Shown here: one piece after another, positions 50,815 through 60,114 of the stretch | Position numbering within the stretch: the first letter of the stretch is position 1 | Layout: each line of letters begins with the position of its first letter | NCBI GenBank assembly: GCA_001801085.1 | Contig: MGWR01000061.1 | Span: forward strand, 62,001-126,000 | DNA length: 64,000 nucleotides | Direction of reading: 5' to 3' | Source of the DNA: Gallionellales bacterium GWA2_60_142 | GTDB lineage: Bacteria; Pseudomonadota; Gammaproteobacteria; Burkholderiales; Gallionellaceae | Program-made: the position numbers and the translations under genes | Notes under the pieces: model-generated | What the model saw: only the letters and a program-made list of their open reading frames with translations | Databases searched by the model: none | Told to the model about the DNA's origin: nothing

Positions 50815-51261
50815 ATGAGCAAGAAAGTATTACTCGCCCGACCGCACGCATTCATCGTGGCTGAGATGCGCCCGTTCCTGGAACGCAGCGGCTACCAGCC
50901 GACCCGGCTGGAAAGTCTGGACGACATGCAGTCCGGCAAGCTGGGCACGTTCAGCGGCGCGATCATCTCGACGGCGGTGGTGTCGTCCATCGCGGCCAAA
51001 CCGGCAGAGGTGTTCGCCGCATTGCGCCAGCACTATCCGTCTCTGCCTGTGATGTTCGCCGGACTGACCGGATTCGATTCCACCCTGCCCACGATACAGC
51101 GCATCGTGCGTGACGTGCATCCCGGCGCGACCATCCTGCCTTTCAATGGCAGCACTGAGCAAAACACCCGTCTGGGGGAGCGCGACGTGTTCCTGTTCCT
51201 GAACAAGGAGGACATTACGAACGGCGCCGCAGAAAACATCCTGCGCCGTCATTTCCGCTAG
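50815..51261 (+). CDS. Hypothetical receiver-like protein
   Basis: 148 residues from 50815 (AAGGAG). VLLARPHAFIVAEMRPFLERSGYQPTRLESLDDM and GAIISTAVVSSIAAK, PSLPVMFAGL suggest a response-regulator-like alpha/beta fold, but the phospho-Asp is not recognisable. Ends FLNKEDITNGAAENILRRHF. Function unknown. 9 bp before NrtS. Confidence 0.75.
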   Translation: MSKKVLLARPHAFIVAEMRPFLERSGYQPTRLESLDDMQSGKLGTFSGAIISTAVVSSIAAKPAEVFAALRQHYPSLPVMFAGLTGFDSTLPTIQRIVRDVHPGATILPFNGSTEQNTRLGERDVFLFLNKEDITNGAAENILRRHFR

Positions 51262-51270
51262 GCACGCGCC

Positions 51271-51504
51271 ATGGCTTTGATACGCCTGCTCCGCATCGCC
51301 GGTCGCCGCCGGATCGCGCTACCTGCCTTGAAGGTGGCGCTGGTGGTCGGCACCCTGCTCAATCTGGTGAATCAGGGCGGGAATCTGCTGGAGGGTATGC
51401 CGCTCAATGCGACGCAGATGCTGCTGAACTATCTCGTGCCTTTCTGCGTATCCAGCTACAGCGCCGCGCGCAACGAGCTGCAGCGTTGCGACGGACAGGA
51501 CTGA
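51271..51504 (+). CDS. NrtS-like small membrane protein
   Basis: 77 residues. KVALVVGTLLNLVNQGGNLL and LLNYLVPFCVSSYSAARNEL match the two-helix NrtS family, proposed to move nitrate/nitrite. 9 bp after the receiver-like gene and 86 bp before DUF427, all same strand. Confidence 0.8.
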   Translation: MALIRLLRIAGRRRIALPALKVALVVGTLLNLVNQGGNLLEGMPLNATQMLLNYLVPFCVSSYSAARNELQRCDGQD

Positions 51505-51590
51505 ACTCCCGCTCCATCCTGCCTTGTAAGGTCTTCGCTGTATTGACCGACCAACGGTCGCATCGTATTACTTACTTTCAGGAGAACGTC

Positions 51591-51881
51591 ATGCCCAGAG
51601 CCATCTGGAACGACCAGGTCATCGCCGAAGCGCCCAGCAACGAGATACACCGCGTGGAAGGCAACGTCTACTTTCCGCTGTCTGCAGTGAAGCGCGAGTT
51701 CCTGCGGGACAGCGAAACGCACACGCACTGCTTCTGGAAAGGCGAGGCCAGTTATTACGACGTGGTGGTCGACGGCAAGGTGAACGAGGATGCCGCCTGG
51801 TATTACCCCGAACCGTCCGCGATGGCGGCCCGCATCAAGGATTACGTCGCGTTCTGGCACGGCGTCAAGATAGAGGACTGA
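51591..51881 (+). CDS. DUF427 family protein
   Basis: 96 residues. PRAIWNDQVIAEAPSNEIHRVEGNVYFP, DSETHTHCFWKGEASYY, and DAAWYYPEPSAMAARIKDYVAFW are the DUF427 motif set, a small beta barrel. Often next to egt or other redox genes; function unknown. 7 bp before egtB. Confidence 0.93.
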   Translation: MPRAIWNDQVIAEAPSNEIHRVEGNVYFPLSAVKREFLRDSETHTHCFWKGEASYYDVVVDGKVNEDAAWYYPEPSAMAARIKDYVAFWHGVKIED

Positions 51882-51888
51882 CGAGACG

Positions 51889-53127
51889 ATGGATGAACTG
51901 ATCGAACGTTACCGCGCGGTGCGCGCGCGCACGGAAGCACTGTGCGGGCCGCTGGAGATCGAGGATTTCTGCATCCAGGCGATGGAGAACGCGAGTCCGC
52001 CGAAGTGGCACCTGGCGCATGTCAGCTGGTTCTTCGAGATGTTCATCCTCGTGCCCTATGCGCAACAGTACCGCATGCTGCGCGAGGAATACGCGCACCT
52101 ATTCAATTCCTATTACGAAACGGCGGGCACGTTCTTCCCGCGCCCGCAGCGCGGCATGCTGTCGCGGCCGACGGTAGACGACGTGTACCGCTATCGCCGC
52201 CATGTCGATGCCGCGCTGCTGGAACTGCTGGCGCAGCCGCCGGAACAGCATGTGACCGACATCCGACAGCGGGTGCAATTGGGGATCGAGCACGAGATCC
52301 AGCATCAGGAACTGCTGCTGATGGACATCCGCTACAACTTCTCCATCAACCCGCTGCACCCGGTCTATCACGAGATCGCGTTGCCACCCGCCGCGCCGCT
52401 GCCCGCAATGGGCTGGCAGGATTTTTCTGCAGGCATCGTAGAGATCGGCCACAACGGTGACGGCTTCGCCTATGACAACGAGCGTCCCCGGCACAAGACT
52501 TACGTGCAGGATTTCCGTCTCGCCACTCGGCTGGTCAGCAATGCGGAATATCTGGCCTTCATCGAAGACAGCGGCTACGACCGCGTCGAGCTGTGGCTGT
52601 CCGATGCGTGGCGCGCGCTCAAGGAACAAAGCTGGCAGGCGCCGCTATACTGGTTCAAACAAGACCGCGCCTGGCTGCATTTCGATCTAACCGGTGCGCA
52701 TGCACTGCGTCTGGATGAGCCGGTGTCGCACCTGAGTTATTACGAGGCTGACGCCTATGCGCGCTGGGCGGGCAAGCGGCTGCCGACCGAGGCAGAATGG
52801 GAACATGCCGCCGGCACGCAGACCATCGCCGGCAACTTCCTCAACAACGGCCTGTATGTGCCGCAGCCTGCGCAACATTCCGGCATGACCCAGATGTTCG
52901 GCGACCTGTGGGAATGGACGCAGAGCGCCTACCTGCCCTACCCCGGCTTCAAGCCGCTGCCCGGCACGCTGGGCGAATACAACGGCAAGTTCATGTGCGA
53001 CCAGATGGTGTTGCGCGGCGGATGCTGCGTCACCGCGCAGGATCACATGCGCGCCAGCTACCGCAACTTCTTCCGGGCCGCAGACCGCTGGATGTTCTCC
53101 GGCCTGCGTCTGGCGGAGGACATCTGA
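51889..53127 (+). CDS. egtB: Ergothioneine biosynthesis protein EgtB
   Basis: 412 residues. N-terminal DinB-like domain with the iron ligands in WHLAHVSWFFE and HEIQHQELLLMDI; C-terminal FGE-sulfatase domain (VSNAEYLAFIEDSGY, AYARWAGKRLPTEAEWEHAA, LRGGCCVTAQDHMRASYRNFF). A non-heme iron sulfoxide synthase joining hercynine and a thiol substrate (gamma-glutamylcysteine or cysteine). Overlaps egtD by one base (TGATG). Confidence 0.95.
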   Translation: MDELIERYRAVRARTEALCGPLEIEDFCIQAMENASPPKWHLAHVSWFFEMFILVPYAQQYRMLREEYAHLFNSYYETAGTFFPRPQRGMLSRPTVDDVYRYRRHVDAALLELLAQPPEQHVTDIRQRVQLGIEHEIQHQELLLMDIRYNFSINPLHPVYHEIALPPAAPLPAMGWQDFSAGIVEIGHNGDGFAYDNERPRHKTYVQDFRLATRLVSNAEYLAFIEDSGYDRVELWLSDAWRALKEQSWQAPLYWFKQDRAWLHFDLTGAHALRLDEPVSHLSYYEADAYARWAGKRLPTEAEWEHAAGTQTIAGNFLNNGLYVPQPAQHSGMTQMFGDLWEWTQSAYLPYPGFKPLPGTLGEYNGKFMCDQMVLRGGCCVTAQDHMRASYRNFFRAADRWMFSGLRLAEDI

Positions 53128-54116
53128 TGCGCAACGAATCCCCCACCCCTGCGCAGGTTCTGGGCGAGGACGATTTTCTCTGCAGCGTGCGCGAAGGTCT
53201 GCGCAGTCGCCCCAGGAGTATCCCGCCGAAATACTTCTACGACGCGCACGGCTCGCAGCTGTTCGACCTGATCTGCACCACGCCGGAGTATTACCCCACG
53301 CGCACCGAGACCGCCATCCTCGAACGGCACGGCGCGGAGATGGCCCGGATGATAGACACCTCCAGCACATTGATCGAGCTGGGCAGCGGCAGCGCGATCA
53401 AGACGCCGTTGATCCTGCAGCATCTGGCGCACGATGCCGTGTATGTGCCGATCGACATCTGCGAACCGCATCTGCTCAACAGCACGCAACGTCTGCAAAC
53501 GAGGTTCCCCGCGCTGAAAATGCAGCCGCTGTGCGCCGACTACCATCAACTGCCCGGCCATGCGATCAAGCGTCATGCGGGTCGGCGACAAGTGGTGTTC
53601 TTTCCCGGCTCCACCATCGGCAACTGCACACCGGACGAAGCCGTGCAGTTATTGAAGCGCGTCGCCGCGCTGGTCGGCCCCGGCGGTGGATTGCTGATCG
53701 GCGTGGATGCGAAGAAATCGACCGAGACGCTGAATGCCGCCTACAACGATGCCGCCGGTCACACTGCCGCGTTCAATCGCAACCTGCTGACGCGCATGCA
53801 AAGCGAACTCGGCGCGCAACTTGATGTGGATCAGTTCGCACATCATGCGTATTACAACGAGACGCATGGACGCATCGAGATGCATCTGGTCAGCCGCTGC
53901 AAACAAGCGATACGACTGAACGGGGAATCGTTCGAGTTCGACGAGGGCGAGAGCATCCACACCGAGAACTCCTACAAGTACACCGCGCAGGAATTCCAGC
54001 AACTGGCGCGCACGGCGGGCTGGCACCTGCAATCGACCTGGCACGACGCGCACGAATTGTTCAACGTGCACTACCTCAGCCAGTCCGCCGTAGAGCCGCT
54101 GAAGCTGGCGCGCTGA
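53127..54116 (+). CDS. egtD: L-histidine N-alpha-methyltransferase EgtD
   Basis: 329 residues from 53127 in the TGATG overlap with egtB. PPKYFYDAHGSQLFDLICTTPEYYPTRTE, LIELGSGSAIKTPLIL, FFPGSTIGN and HENSYKYT-like IHTENSYKYT motifs define EgtD. Makes hercynine from histidine and SAM. egtA, C and E are not seen here. Confidence 0.96.
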   Translation: MRNESPTPAQVLGEDDFLCSVREGLRSRPRSIPPKYFYDAHGSQLFDLICTTPEYYPTRTETAILERHGAEMARMIDTSSTLIELGSGSAIKTPLILQHLAHDAVYVPIDICEPHLLNSTQRLQTRFPALKMQPLCADYHQLPGHAIKRHAGRRQVVFFPGSTIGNCTPDEAVQLLKRVAALVGPGGGLLIGVDAKKSTETLNAAYNDAAGHTAAFNRNLLTRMQSELGAQLDVDQFAHHAYYNETHGRIEMHLVSRCKQAIRLNGESFEFDEGESIHTENSYKYTAQEFQQLARTAGWHLQSTWHDAHELFNVHYLSQSAVEPLKLAR

Positions 54117-54125
54117 GCGACGATC

Positions 54126-54965
54126 TTGACCCGCCTCTGCCTCGCCGTCTACACCACGCTGACCTTGATCGCCTTCGCGGGCAATTCGTTGTTCTGTCGC
54201 ATGGCACTGAAGGAGACCGCCATCGACGCGGCCACCTTCACCAGTGTGCGCCTGTTGTCCGGTGCGGCGATGTTGTGGCTGCTGATGCGCTGGCAACGGC
54301 AGTTGCCGCTGGCGCACGGCAGCTGGCGCAGCGCGACTGCGCTGTTCATCTATGCCGTCGCCCTCTCCTTCGCTTACCGCAGCATAGACACCGGCGCTGG
54401 CGCGCTGATGCTGTTCGGTGCTGTACAGGCGACCATGCTCATCGCCGGTTTCATCGCGGGCGAACGCATGACGACCATCCAGAGCGCGGGCTTCGTCGCG
54501 GCGATGATCGGACTGGTGATATTGGTATCGCCGGGTGTGGAGGCACCCTCGGTGCTGGATTCCCTGTTGATGCTGGCGAGCGGCGTCGCCTGGGGGATGT
54601 ATTCGATGTTCGGCCGCGGCCAGACCAACCCTGCCGCCGCCACTGCCGGCAACTTCCTGCGCGCCGCGCCGATGACCGTCGCGCTCTCGCTGCTGGCCTT
54701 GCCTTGGCTGCGGCTGGATATGCAAGGCGTGCTGTATGCCGTGCTCTCCGGCGCGGTGACCTCGGCGCTGGGCTACGTGCTGTGGTATCGCGTGCTGCAA
54801 CACATGCGCGCGATGACGGCCTCGACGGTGCAACTCGCCGCACCAGTGATTGCCGCCGTCGGCGGCATCCTGCTGCTGGGCGAAGCGCTCACGCGCGATC
54901 TGCTGGTGTCGTCGGTGTTGATACTGGGCGGGATCTGGCTGGTGCTGCGTTACGGCAGGAGGTGA
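54126..54965 (+). CDS. EamA/DMT-superfamily transporter
   Basis: 279 residues, TTG start at 54126, ten hydrophobic segments in two EamA repeats (NSLFCRMALKETAIDAATFTSVRL; VAWGMYSMFGRG). 9 bp after egtD, so perhaps co-transcribed with the ergothioneine genes; export of a related metabolite is possible but not shown. Confidence 0.9.
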   Translation: MTRLCLAVYTTLTLIAFAGNSLFCRMALKETAIDAATFTSVRLLSGAAMLWLLMRWQRQLPLAHGSWRSATALFIYAVALSFAYRSIDTGAGALMLFGAVQATMLIAGFIAGERMTTIQSAGFVAAMIGLVILVSPGVEAPSVLDSLLMLASGVAWGMYSMFGRGQTNPAAATAGNFLRAAPMTVALSLLALPWLRLDMQGVLYAVLSGAVTSALGYVLWYRVLQHMRAMTASTVQLAAPVIAAVGGILLLGEALTRDLLVSSVLILGGIWLVLRYGRR

Positions 54966-54966
54966 C

Positions 54967-56145
54967 TCAGCCGCGCAGTGCGGCAGCAATATTCTCCAGC
55001 GCCTGTTTGATCACGTTGCGCGGTGCGCCGATGTTCATGCGCATGTGGCCGCTGCCTTCTGTCCCGAACATGGCTCCCGGACTCAAACCCACGCCCGCCT
55101 TCTGCACGAAAAAATATTTCAACTGTTTGTCGTTCAATCCCAGCGCGCGGCAATCCAACCACAGCAGGTAAGTCCCTTCCGGCTCGATCATCCTGATCTG
55201 CGGCAATTGCTGTTGCAGGAATTCGCGCACCATGTCGCGCGTCACGGCGAGATAGTCCAACAGCGCATCCAGCCAGGGGGCGCCCTCGCGATACGCGGCT
55301 TCGAATGCAGCGATGCTGAACGGGTTGCTGGCGCTGACGTGCAAGGTCTCGAAAGCCTGCGTGATGGCTTTGCGATCCGACGCTTCCGGTACGACGAGCG
55401 CGGACAGGCCAAGGCCGGGGATGTTGAAGGTCTTGCTGGGTGCTGCGGCGGTGACGATCTTCACCTTGTCGTTCAGTGTGGCCAGCGGCAGATGCTGGTA
55501 GCCGGGGTAAATTAGGTCCGCGTGTATCTCGTCCGACACCACGGCGATGCCATGTCTCTCGCACACCGCCAGCAGCGCCTGCAACTCTTTGCGCAGCCAC
55601 ACGCGACCGACCGGGTTGTGCGGCGAGCACAGGATCAGCAGGCGTCCGCCCTCTTCCGCACAGCGTTCCAGATCGTCGAGGTCGAAACGGTAGCGCCCGC
55701 CTTCCAGCTTGAGCGGATTGGTCAGCAGCCTGCGCCCGCAGGTCTGCGGCGCGGCAAGGAACGGCGCGTACACCGGCGGCTGCACGATCACGCCGTCGCC
55801 GGGCTGTGTCAGCGCCATGATGCAGGCATGCAATGAAGGCACGACACCGGGACAGAACAGGATGGATGCGCGTTCGATGCGCCAGCCATGGCACGTATCC
55901 AGCCAGAGCATCAGCGACTCGTACAGCGATTCCGGATAGATGGTGTAACCGAACACGGGATGCGCGGCGCGTTGCGTCAGCGCGCGCTGCACCGCCTCCG
56001 GCACCGCAAAATCCATATCGGCCACCCACAGCGGGACGACGTCTTCCCGGCCGAACACCTCGCGGCGCGCGTCGTACTTGAGACTGGATGTGCCGTCGCG
56101 CCGAATGACGCGATCGAAATTGTTCTCAATTGGTTCTTTGGGCAT
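54967..56145 (-). CDS. PatB/MalY-type C-S lyase aminotransferase
   Basis: 392 residues from 56145 (56169 also possible). PLWVADMDF, GYTIYPES, CSPHNPVGRVW, SDEIHADLIYPG, and the PLP lysine in AAPSKTFNIPGLGLS. Cystathionine beta-lyase family, possibly acting on other thioethers. Convergent with EamA, with one base between the genes. Confidence 0.9.
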   Translation of the reverse strand: MPKEPIENNFDRVIRRDGTSSLKYDARREVFGREDVVPLWVADMDFAVPEAVQRALTQRAAHPVFGYTIYPESLYESLMLWLDTCHGWRIERASILFCPGVVPSLHACIMALTQPGDGVIVQPPVYAPFLAAPQTCGRRLLTNPLKLEGGRYRFDLDDLERCAEEGGRLLILCSPHNPVGRVWLRKELQALLAVCERHGIAVVSDEIHADLIYPGYQHLPLATLNDKVKIVTAAAPSKTFNIPGLGLSALVVPEASDRKAITQAFETLHVSASNPFSIAAFEAAYREGAPWLDALLDYLAVTRDMVREFLQQQLPQIRMIEPEGTYLLWLDCRALGLNDKQLKYFFVQKAGVGLSPGAMFGTEGSGHMRMNIGAPRNVIKQALENIAAALRG

Positions 56146-56301
56146 CTTGAGCCGCCTGTGAATGTTCATGTCCCGCACTCGTTACCGGATGCTGGATTCG
56201 ATTGCACCCATGCGGTCAGACTACAACCCACTCTTCGGCATATCGGCCAGAAACCGCCTGCCGGCGCGCAGCAGGCGTTTTTCCCGAACGGGGACTCCGC
56301 C

Positions 56302-57624
56302 TTATCCGTTCACATCCGTCCCGCCCTCCGGCTCAAGCGGAGCCATGTGCGAAACCAATACCTTGTCCACCCGGTTCTTGTCCATGTCCATCACTTCGAA
56401 ACGGCAGCCGGCCACCTCGAAATGATCGGCCGCCGTGGGGATGCGGCCCAGCACGTACATGACGAAACCGCCCAGGGTGTTGAAGGCGTTCTCGTCCTCG
56501 CCGGGCAAGTCTTCGCAGACTTCCAGTACGGACTTCAGGCGCTCTATGGTCACGCTGCCGTCGATCAGCAAAGAGCCGTCTTCGCGTTCGATGATGTCCT
56601 GCTCCTCGGGCGTATCGGAAGAAGGCAGCTCCCCGACAATCGCGGTCAGCACATCGGTCAGCGTGACCAGCCCTTGCAGCTCGCCGTATTCATCGACGAT
56701 CAGCGCGCATTGCTGGCGCGACTTGCGGAAGTTCTCCAGCAGGTGCGTGGTGGACACGCCTTCCGGCACATACAGCGGCGGACGCAGGTACGGATCGATC
56801 TGCAACGGCTTGCCCGTCAGCGCGTCCTTGAGGATGTCCGCCGTGCGCAATATCCCGACGATATGGTCCAGCCCGTCGCGACACACCACCAGACGGGTGT
56901 AGGGGCTCTCGGCGATGCGGTCGCGAATCGCCGTTTCGGGTTCGGCCAGGTCGAGCAGATAGATGTCGGTGCGATGCGTCATGATCGCGCCTATGCGCTG
57001 GTCGTCCAGACGCAGCACATTGGACACGATGGCCTGTTCGCTCTGGTGAAACACGCCCGCCTCCGAGCCCTGCTCCATCAGCACCTTGATTTCCTCGTCG
57101 GTGACGGGCGACTCCTCCTTGCGGGAAGCGCCCATCAAACGCAGCAGGAAGCCGGAAGAGGCCGAAAGCAACCAGACCAGGGGGCCAGCCAGACGCGACA
57201 GCACATTCATCGGCGGCGCAATGAAGGAGGCGGTTTTCTCGGGGGCCAGCAGGCCCAATTGTTTGGGCACCAGTTCCCCGACGACGACGGAGAAGTAGGT
57301 CAGGCCGATCACGACGACCGTCAATGCGATGCCTCGCGCATAGGGTTCGATCAGCGAGAAATCGGCCAGCCAGAGCGTCAGCGGATCGGCGAGCGCGGTC
57401 TCGCCGATTGCGCCGCTCAGGATGCCGACCGTGGTAATGCCGACCTGTATCGTGGAAAGAAAAGTGGCGGGTTCGTTGCTGAGCGCCAGTGCCGACTGCG
57501 CTCCGGGGCTATCGTCATCCGCCAGTTTTTGCAGACGCGCCTTGCGGGAAGAGACCACGGCGATTTCCGACATCGCCAATATGCCATTGAGAAGAATGAG
57601 AAACAGAAGTAAAACTAAATCCAT
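56302..57624 (-). CDS. CNNM/CBS/CorC_HlyC-domain membrane protein
   Basis: 440 residues from 57624. N-terminal DUF21 membrane domain (LILLNGILAMSEIAVVSSRKARLQKLA), two CBS repeats (about 210-330: IMTHRTDIYLLDL, LIVDEYGELQGLVTLTD), C-terminal CorC_HlyC domain. Called a hemolysin by similarity, but more likely Mg/Co efflux-linked. Confidence 0.93.
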   Translation of the reverse strand: MDLVLLLFLILLNGILAMSEIAVVSSRKARLQKLADDDSPGAQSALALSNEPATFLSTIQVGITTVGILSGAIGETALADPLTLWLADFSLIEPYARGIALTVVVIGLTYFSVVVGELVPKQLGLLAPEKTASFIAPPMNVLSRLAGPLVWLLSASSGFLLRLMGASRKEESPVTDEEIKVLMEQGSEAGVFHQSEQAIVSNVLRLDDQRIGAIMTHRTDIYLLDLAEPETAIRDRIAESPYTRLVVCRDGLDHIVGILRTADILKDALTGKPLQIDPYLRPPLYVPEGVSTTHLLENFRKSRQQCALIVDEYGELQGLVTLTDVLTAIVGELPSSDTPEEQDIIEREDGSLLIDGSVTIERLKSVLEVCEDLPGEDENAFNTLGGFVMYVLGRIPTAADHFEVAGCRFEVMDMDKNRVDKVLVSHMAPLEPEGGTDVNG

Positions 57625-57721
57625 TGCAAAGCCGCCCATCGCCGTCAGGCGCGCGACCCAGGGGTTTATGACCGGCGCATTCTATCACCTGCGAGCCACT
57701 CCGGCCCGCCCCGGCAGACGG

Positions 57722-59017
57722 CTAGTCGATCTGTCCGGTCTCCGCGTACCGGCAATAAGTCTCGCGGATGAACAACGTGGCGATCAGCCCCATCAACGAG
57801 AACGCGAGCAGGATCGCGATCCCGCCCTGATAGTCGCCCAAGCCCAACGGTGCGCTGGGCGAACCGGCATGCGCATGATCTATGGCCCAGCCGACCAGCG
57901 GCTGCATGATGGCCGTGCCGAGGAAGGCACCGACGTTCACCACGCTGGTGGACATGCCGGAAAGCGCAGGGGGATTCACTTCCTTGGCGCAGGACCAGCT
58001 CAGCGTGAAGCTGGGCGCGAACAGTCCCATCGCGAAGAACAGCGAGTAACTGGCGACAGCGCCCAACTCCACACCAAACAACAAAGGCAACCAGCACAGG
58101 CTGTACGCCAGCGCGCCGGCGATCATCAGCGGCTTGCGTCGCCCGATGCGGTCCGAGAGCGTACCGATGAAGAATGCGCCGATGGCGAATCCGGCCAGCA
58201 GCAAGGTGGTGTGGTCGGTGGCGGCGGCCCGATCCATGCCGTAGGCATCGCGCAGGAACGGCACGGCCCACAGTCCGCCGAAGGCAAACAGCGATCCTGC
58301 AATCCCCATGTTCACCCACAGCCCCGGCCAGGTCGCGCGATTTTTCAGCACGATCAGCAGGCCGTCGTACCAATGCCCCTCGTGGGGCGGATGCGCGGCC
58401 TTGCCGTCGAGTTCTCGCAGGCTGGGCAACCCGGCCTCGCCCGGATGGTTGCGCACCAGCCGCCATGCCAGCAAAGCGAGCAGCAGCGAAAGCACGCCGA
58501 CCGCGACGAACGCGGTGCGCCATGAGACATAAGTCAACGCCCAAGCCAGCGGCGCAGCGGCCAACAGCGAGCCCATATTGCCCAGCAGTATGGTCGCGCC
58601 CGTCATGGTGGCGAAATGGCGGTCGTGGAACCATGCGGCGTTGAGCTTGAGCAGCGCGATGAAGGTGACCGACACGCCCAGCCCGACCAACAGTCGGCCA
58701 GTGGATGCTATCGCCAGCGTGTCCGCCATGCCGAACAGTATCGAGCCTATGCTCGCAATTAATCCGCCGATGACCACCACGCGACGCGAACCCAGCGTAT
58801 CGACCAGAACCCCGGTGGGAATCTGCATCAGCATGTAAACGTAGAAATACGTCGCGGCCAGTCCGCCCAGTTCCGCGCCGCTGGCGTGGAAGGCCTGCTG
58901 CAAATCGCCGGAAATTGCGGCAGGCGCGAAGCGATGGAAGAAGGACAGGACATACGCCAGCCCGACGATGAAAAAGGTCGTCCAGCGCAGGCGAACGAGA
59001 GAATTAACGTAAGGCAC
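57722..59017 (-). CDS. Major facilitator superfamily transporter
   Basis: 431 residues, 12 hydrophobic segments. VLSFFHRFAPAAISGDL, GVLVDTLGSRRVVVIGGL, LSDRIGRRKPLMIAGAL. Resembles sugar phosphate/anion symporter-type MFS. Substrate unknown. About 100 bp after its stop is CorC/HlyC-like on the same strand. Confidence 0.9.
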   Translation of the reverse strand: MPYVNSLVRLRWTTFFIVGLAYVLSFFHRFAPAAISGDLQQAFHASGAELGGLAATYFYVYMLMQIPTGVLVDTLGSRRVVVIGGLIASIGSILFGMADTLAIASTGRLLVGLGVSVTFIALLKLNAAWFHDRHFATMTGATILLGNMGSLLAAAPLAWALTYVSWRTAFVAVGVLSLLLALLAWRLVRNHPGEAGLPSLRELDGKAAHPPHEGHWYDGLLIVLKNRATWPGLWVNMGIAGSLFAFGGLWAVPFLRDAYGMDRAAATDHTTLLLAGFAIGAFFIGTLSDRIGRRKPLMIAGALAYSLCWLPLLFGVELGAVASYSLFFAMGLFAPSFTLSWSCAKEVNPPALSGMSTSVVNVGAFLGTAIMQPLVGWAIDHAHAGSPSAPLGLGDYQGGIAILLAFSLMGLIATLFIRETYCRYAETGQID

Positions 59018-59135
59018 GTACAGGAAAGTGCGGCGACATAGGAAAAACTGCGATCAGTGACCGCGCAACGCGATCACCACGACCGCGACCAGCACCGCCA
59101 GGATGATGAGTTCGATGAACAAGGATGCGACGCGA

Positions 59136-60038
59136 TCAACTGCGCGAGGAGGCGATGCGGGTGCGGGTGTTGCTGCTTTCCATCCACTTCTTGATGCGGT
59201 TAGCGTCGCCGATACGGGTGCTCTTGCCCATGGAATTCAGCAACACGATGATGACCGGACGGTTATTGATCTTCGCTTCCATCACCAGACAGCGTCCGGC
59301 TTCGTTGATGAAACCGGTCTTGCTGACGCCGATGTCCCAAGACGCGTTTTTCACCAATGGGTTGGTGTTATTGAAACGCAATTCGCGACCGCCCCAGCCA
59401 TCAACGGAATGCGATGCCGTGGTGGTGTATTGATGAATCAACTGGTATCGCCGCGCCGCCATCACCATCCTGGACAGGTCGCGCGCGGTCGAGACGTTGT
59501 CGCTATTCAGGCCGGTCGAGTCGTGGAACTGCGTGTCGTACATCCCCAGCGAGCGCGCCTTGGCGTTCATTGCCGCGATGGCAGCCGCAGTGCCGCCGGG
59601 GTAAGTGCGCGCCAGCGCCGAGGCGGCGCGGTTCTCGGAAGCCATCAACGCAAGCTTGAGCAACTCGCTGCGGGTGAAGGTCATACCGATGCGCAAACGC
59701 GAATGCGTGCCCTTGAGCGTATCCAGGTCCGCAACATCCACGCTCACTTCTTCGTTCAGCGGCAGATTGGCATCCAGCACCACCATCGCCGTCATCAGCT
59801 TGGTGATCGAGGCGATAGGCGCGACTGTGTCGGCATTCTTGGCGTACAGAGGGCGCAGGCTTTTTTCGTCCAGAATCAGCGCGATATTGGAGCGCAGCTT
59901 GGGTGTGGACGTGGCGCGGTGCATGGAGCCGGATAACTCGCGATCCAGCTGGAGGTGGTTGGCGTTGCGCTCAGCCCAAGCCATTTGCGAGACGAACGCG
60001 GAACCCAGCAGTAAAGTCGTCAGCAATCGTTTTTTCAT
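59136..60038 (-). CDS. pbpG: D-alanyl-D-alanine endopeptidase (PBP7)
   Basis: 300 residues from 60038 (GGGAGTTTCA). Signal peptide about 1-22. The penicillin-binding triad: SITK (about 85), SEN (about 141) and KTG (about 248). A murein DD-endopeptidase of the S11 family. Confidence 0.93.
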   Translation of the reverse strand: MKKRLLTTLLLGSAFVSQMAWAERNANHLQLDRELSGSMHRATSTPKLRSNIALILDEKSLRPLYAKNADTVAPIASITKLMTAMVVLDANLPLNEEVSVDVADLDTLKGTHSRLRIGMTFTRSELLKLALMASENRAASALARTYPGGTAAAIAAMNAKARSLGMYDTQFHDSTGLNSDNVSTARDLSRMVMAARRYQLIHQYTTTASHSVDGWGGRELRFNNTNPLVKNASWDIGVSKTGFINEAGRCLVMEAKINNRPVIIVLLNSMGKSTRIGDANRIKKWMESSNTRTRIASSRS

Positions 60039-60114
60039 TGAAACTCCCTGAAGCTTATTTTGGAAGATAAGCATATTTTCGGCAGGCGACAGGATACCTT
60101 TACACCTATATTAA

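Noticed and set aside
55888-57612. A 574-codon frame antisense to the CorC/HlyC-like gene
   Set aside because: Gln/Arg-rich shadow, no recognisable family.
59058-59120. A 20-residue hydrophobic frame (FIELIILAVLVAVVVIAL) on the minus strand after pbpG
   Set aside because: Only TTG starts and no convincing ribosome site; it could be real but support is too weak.
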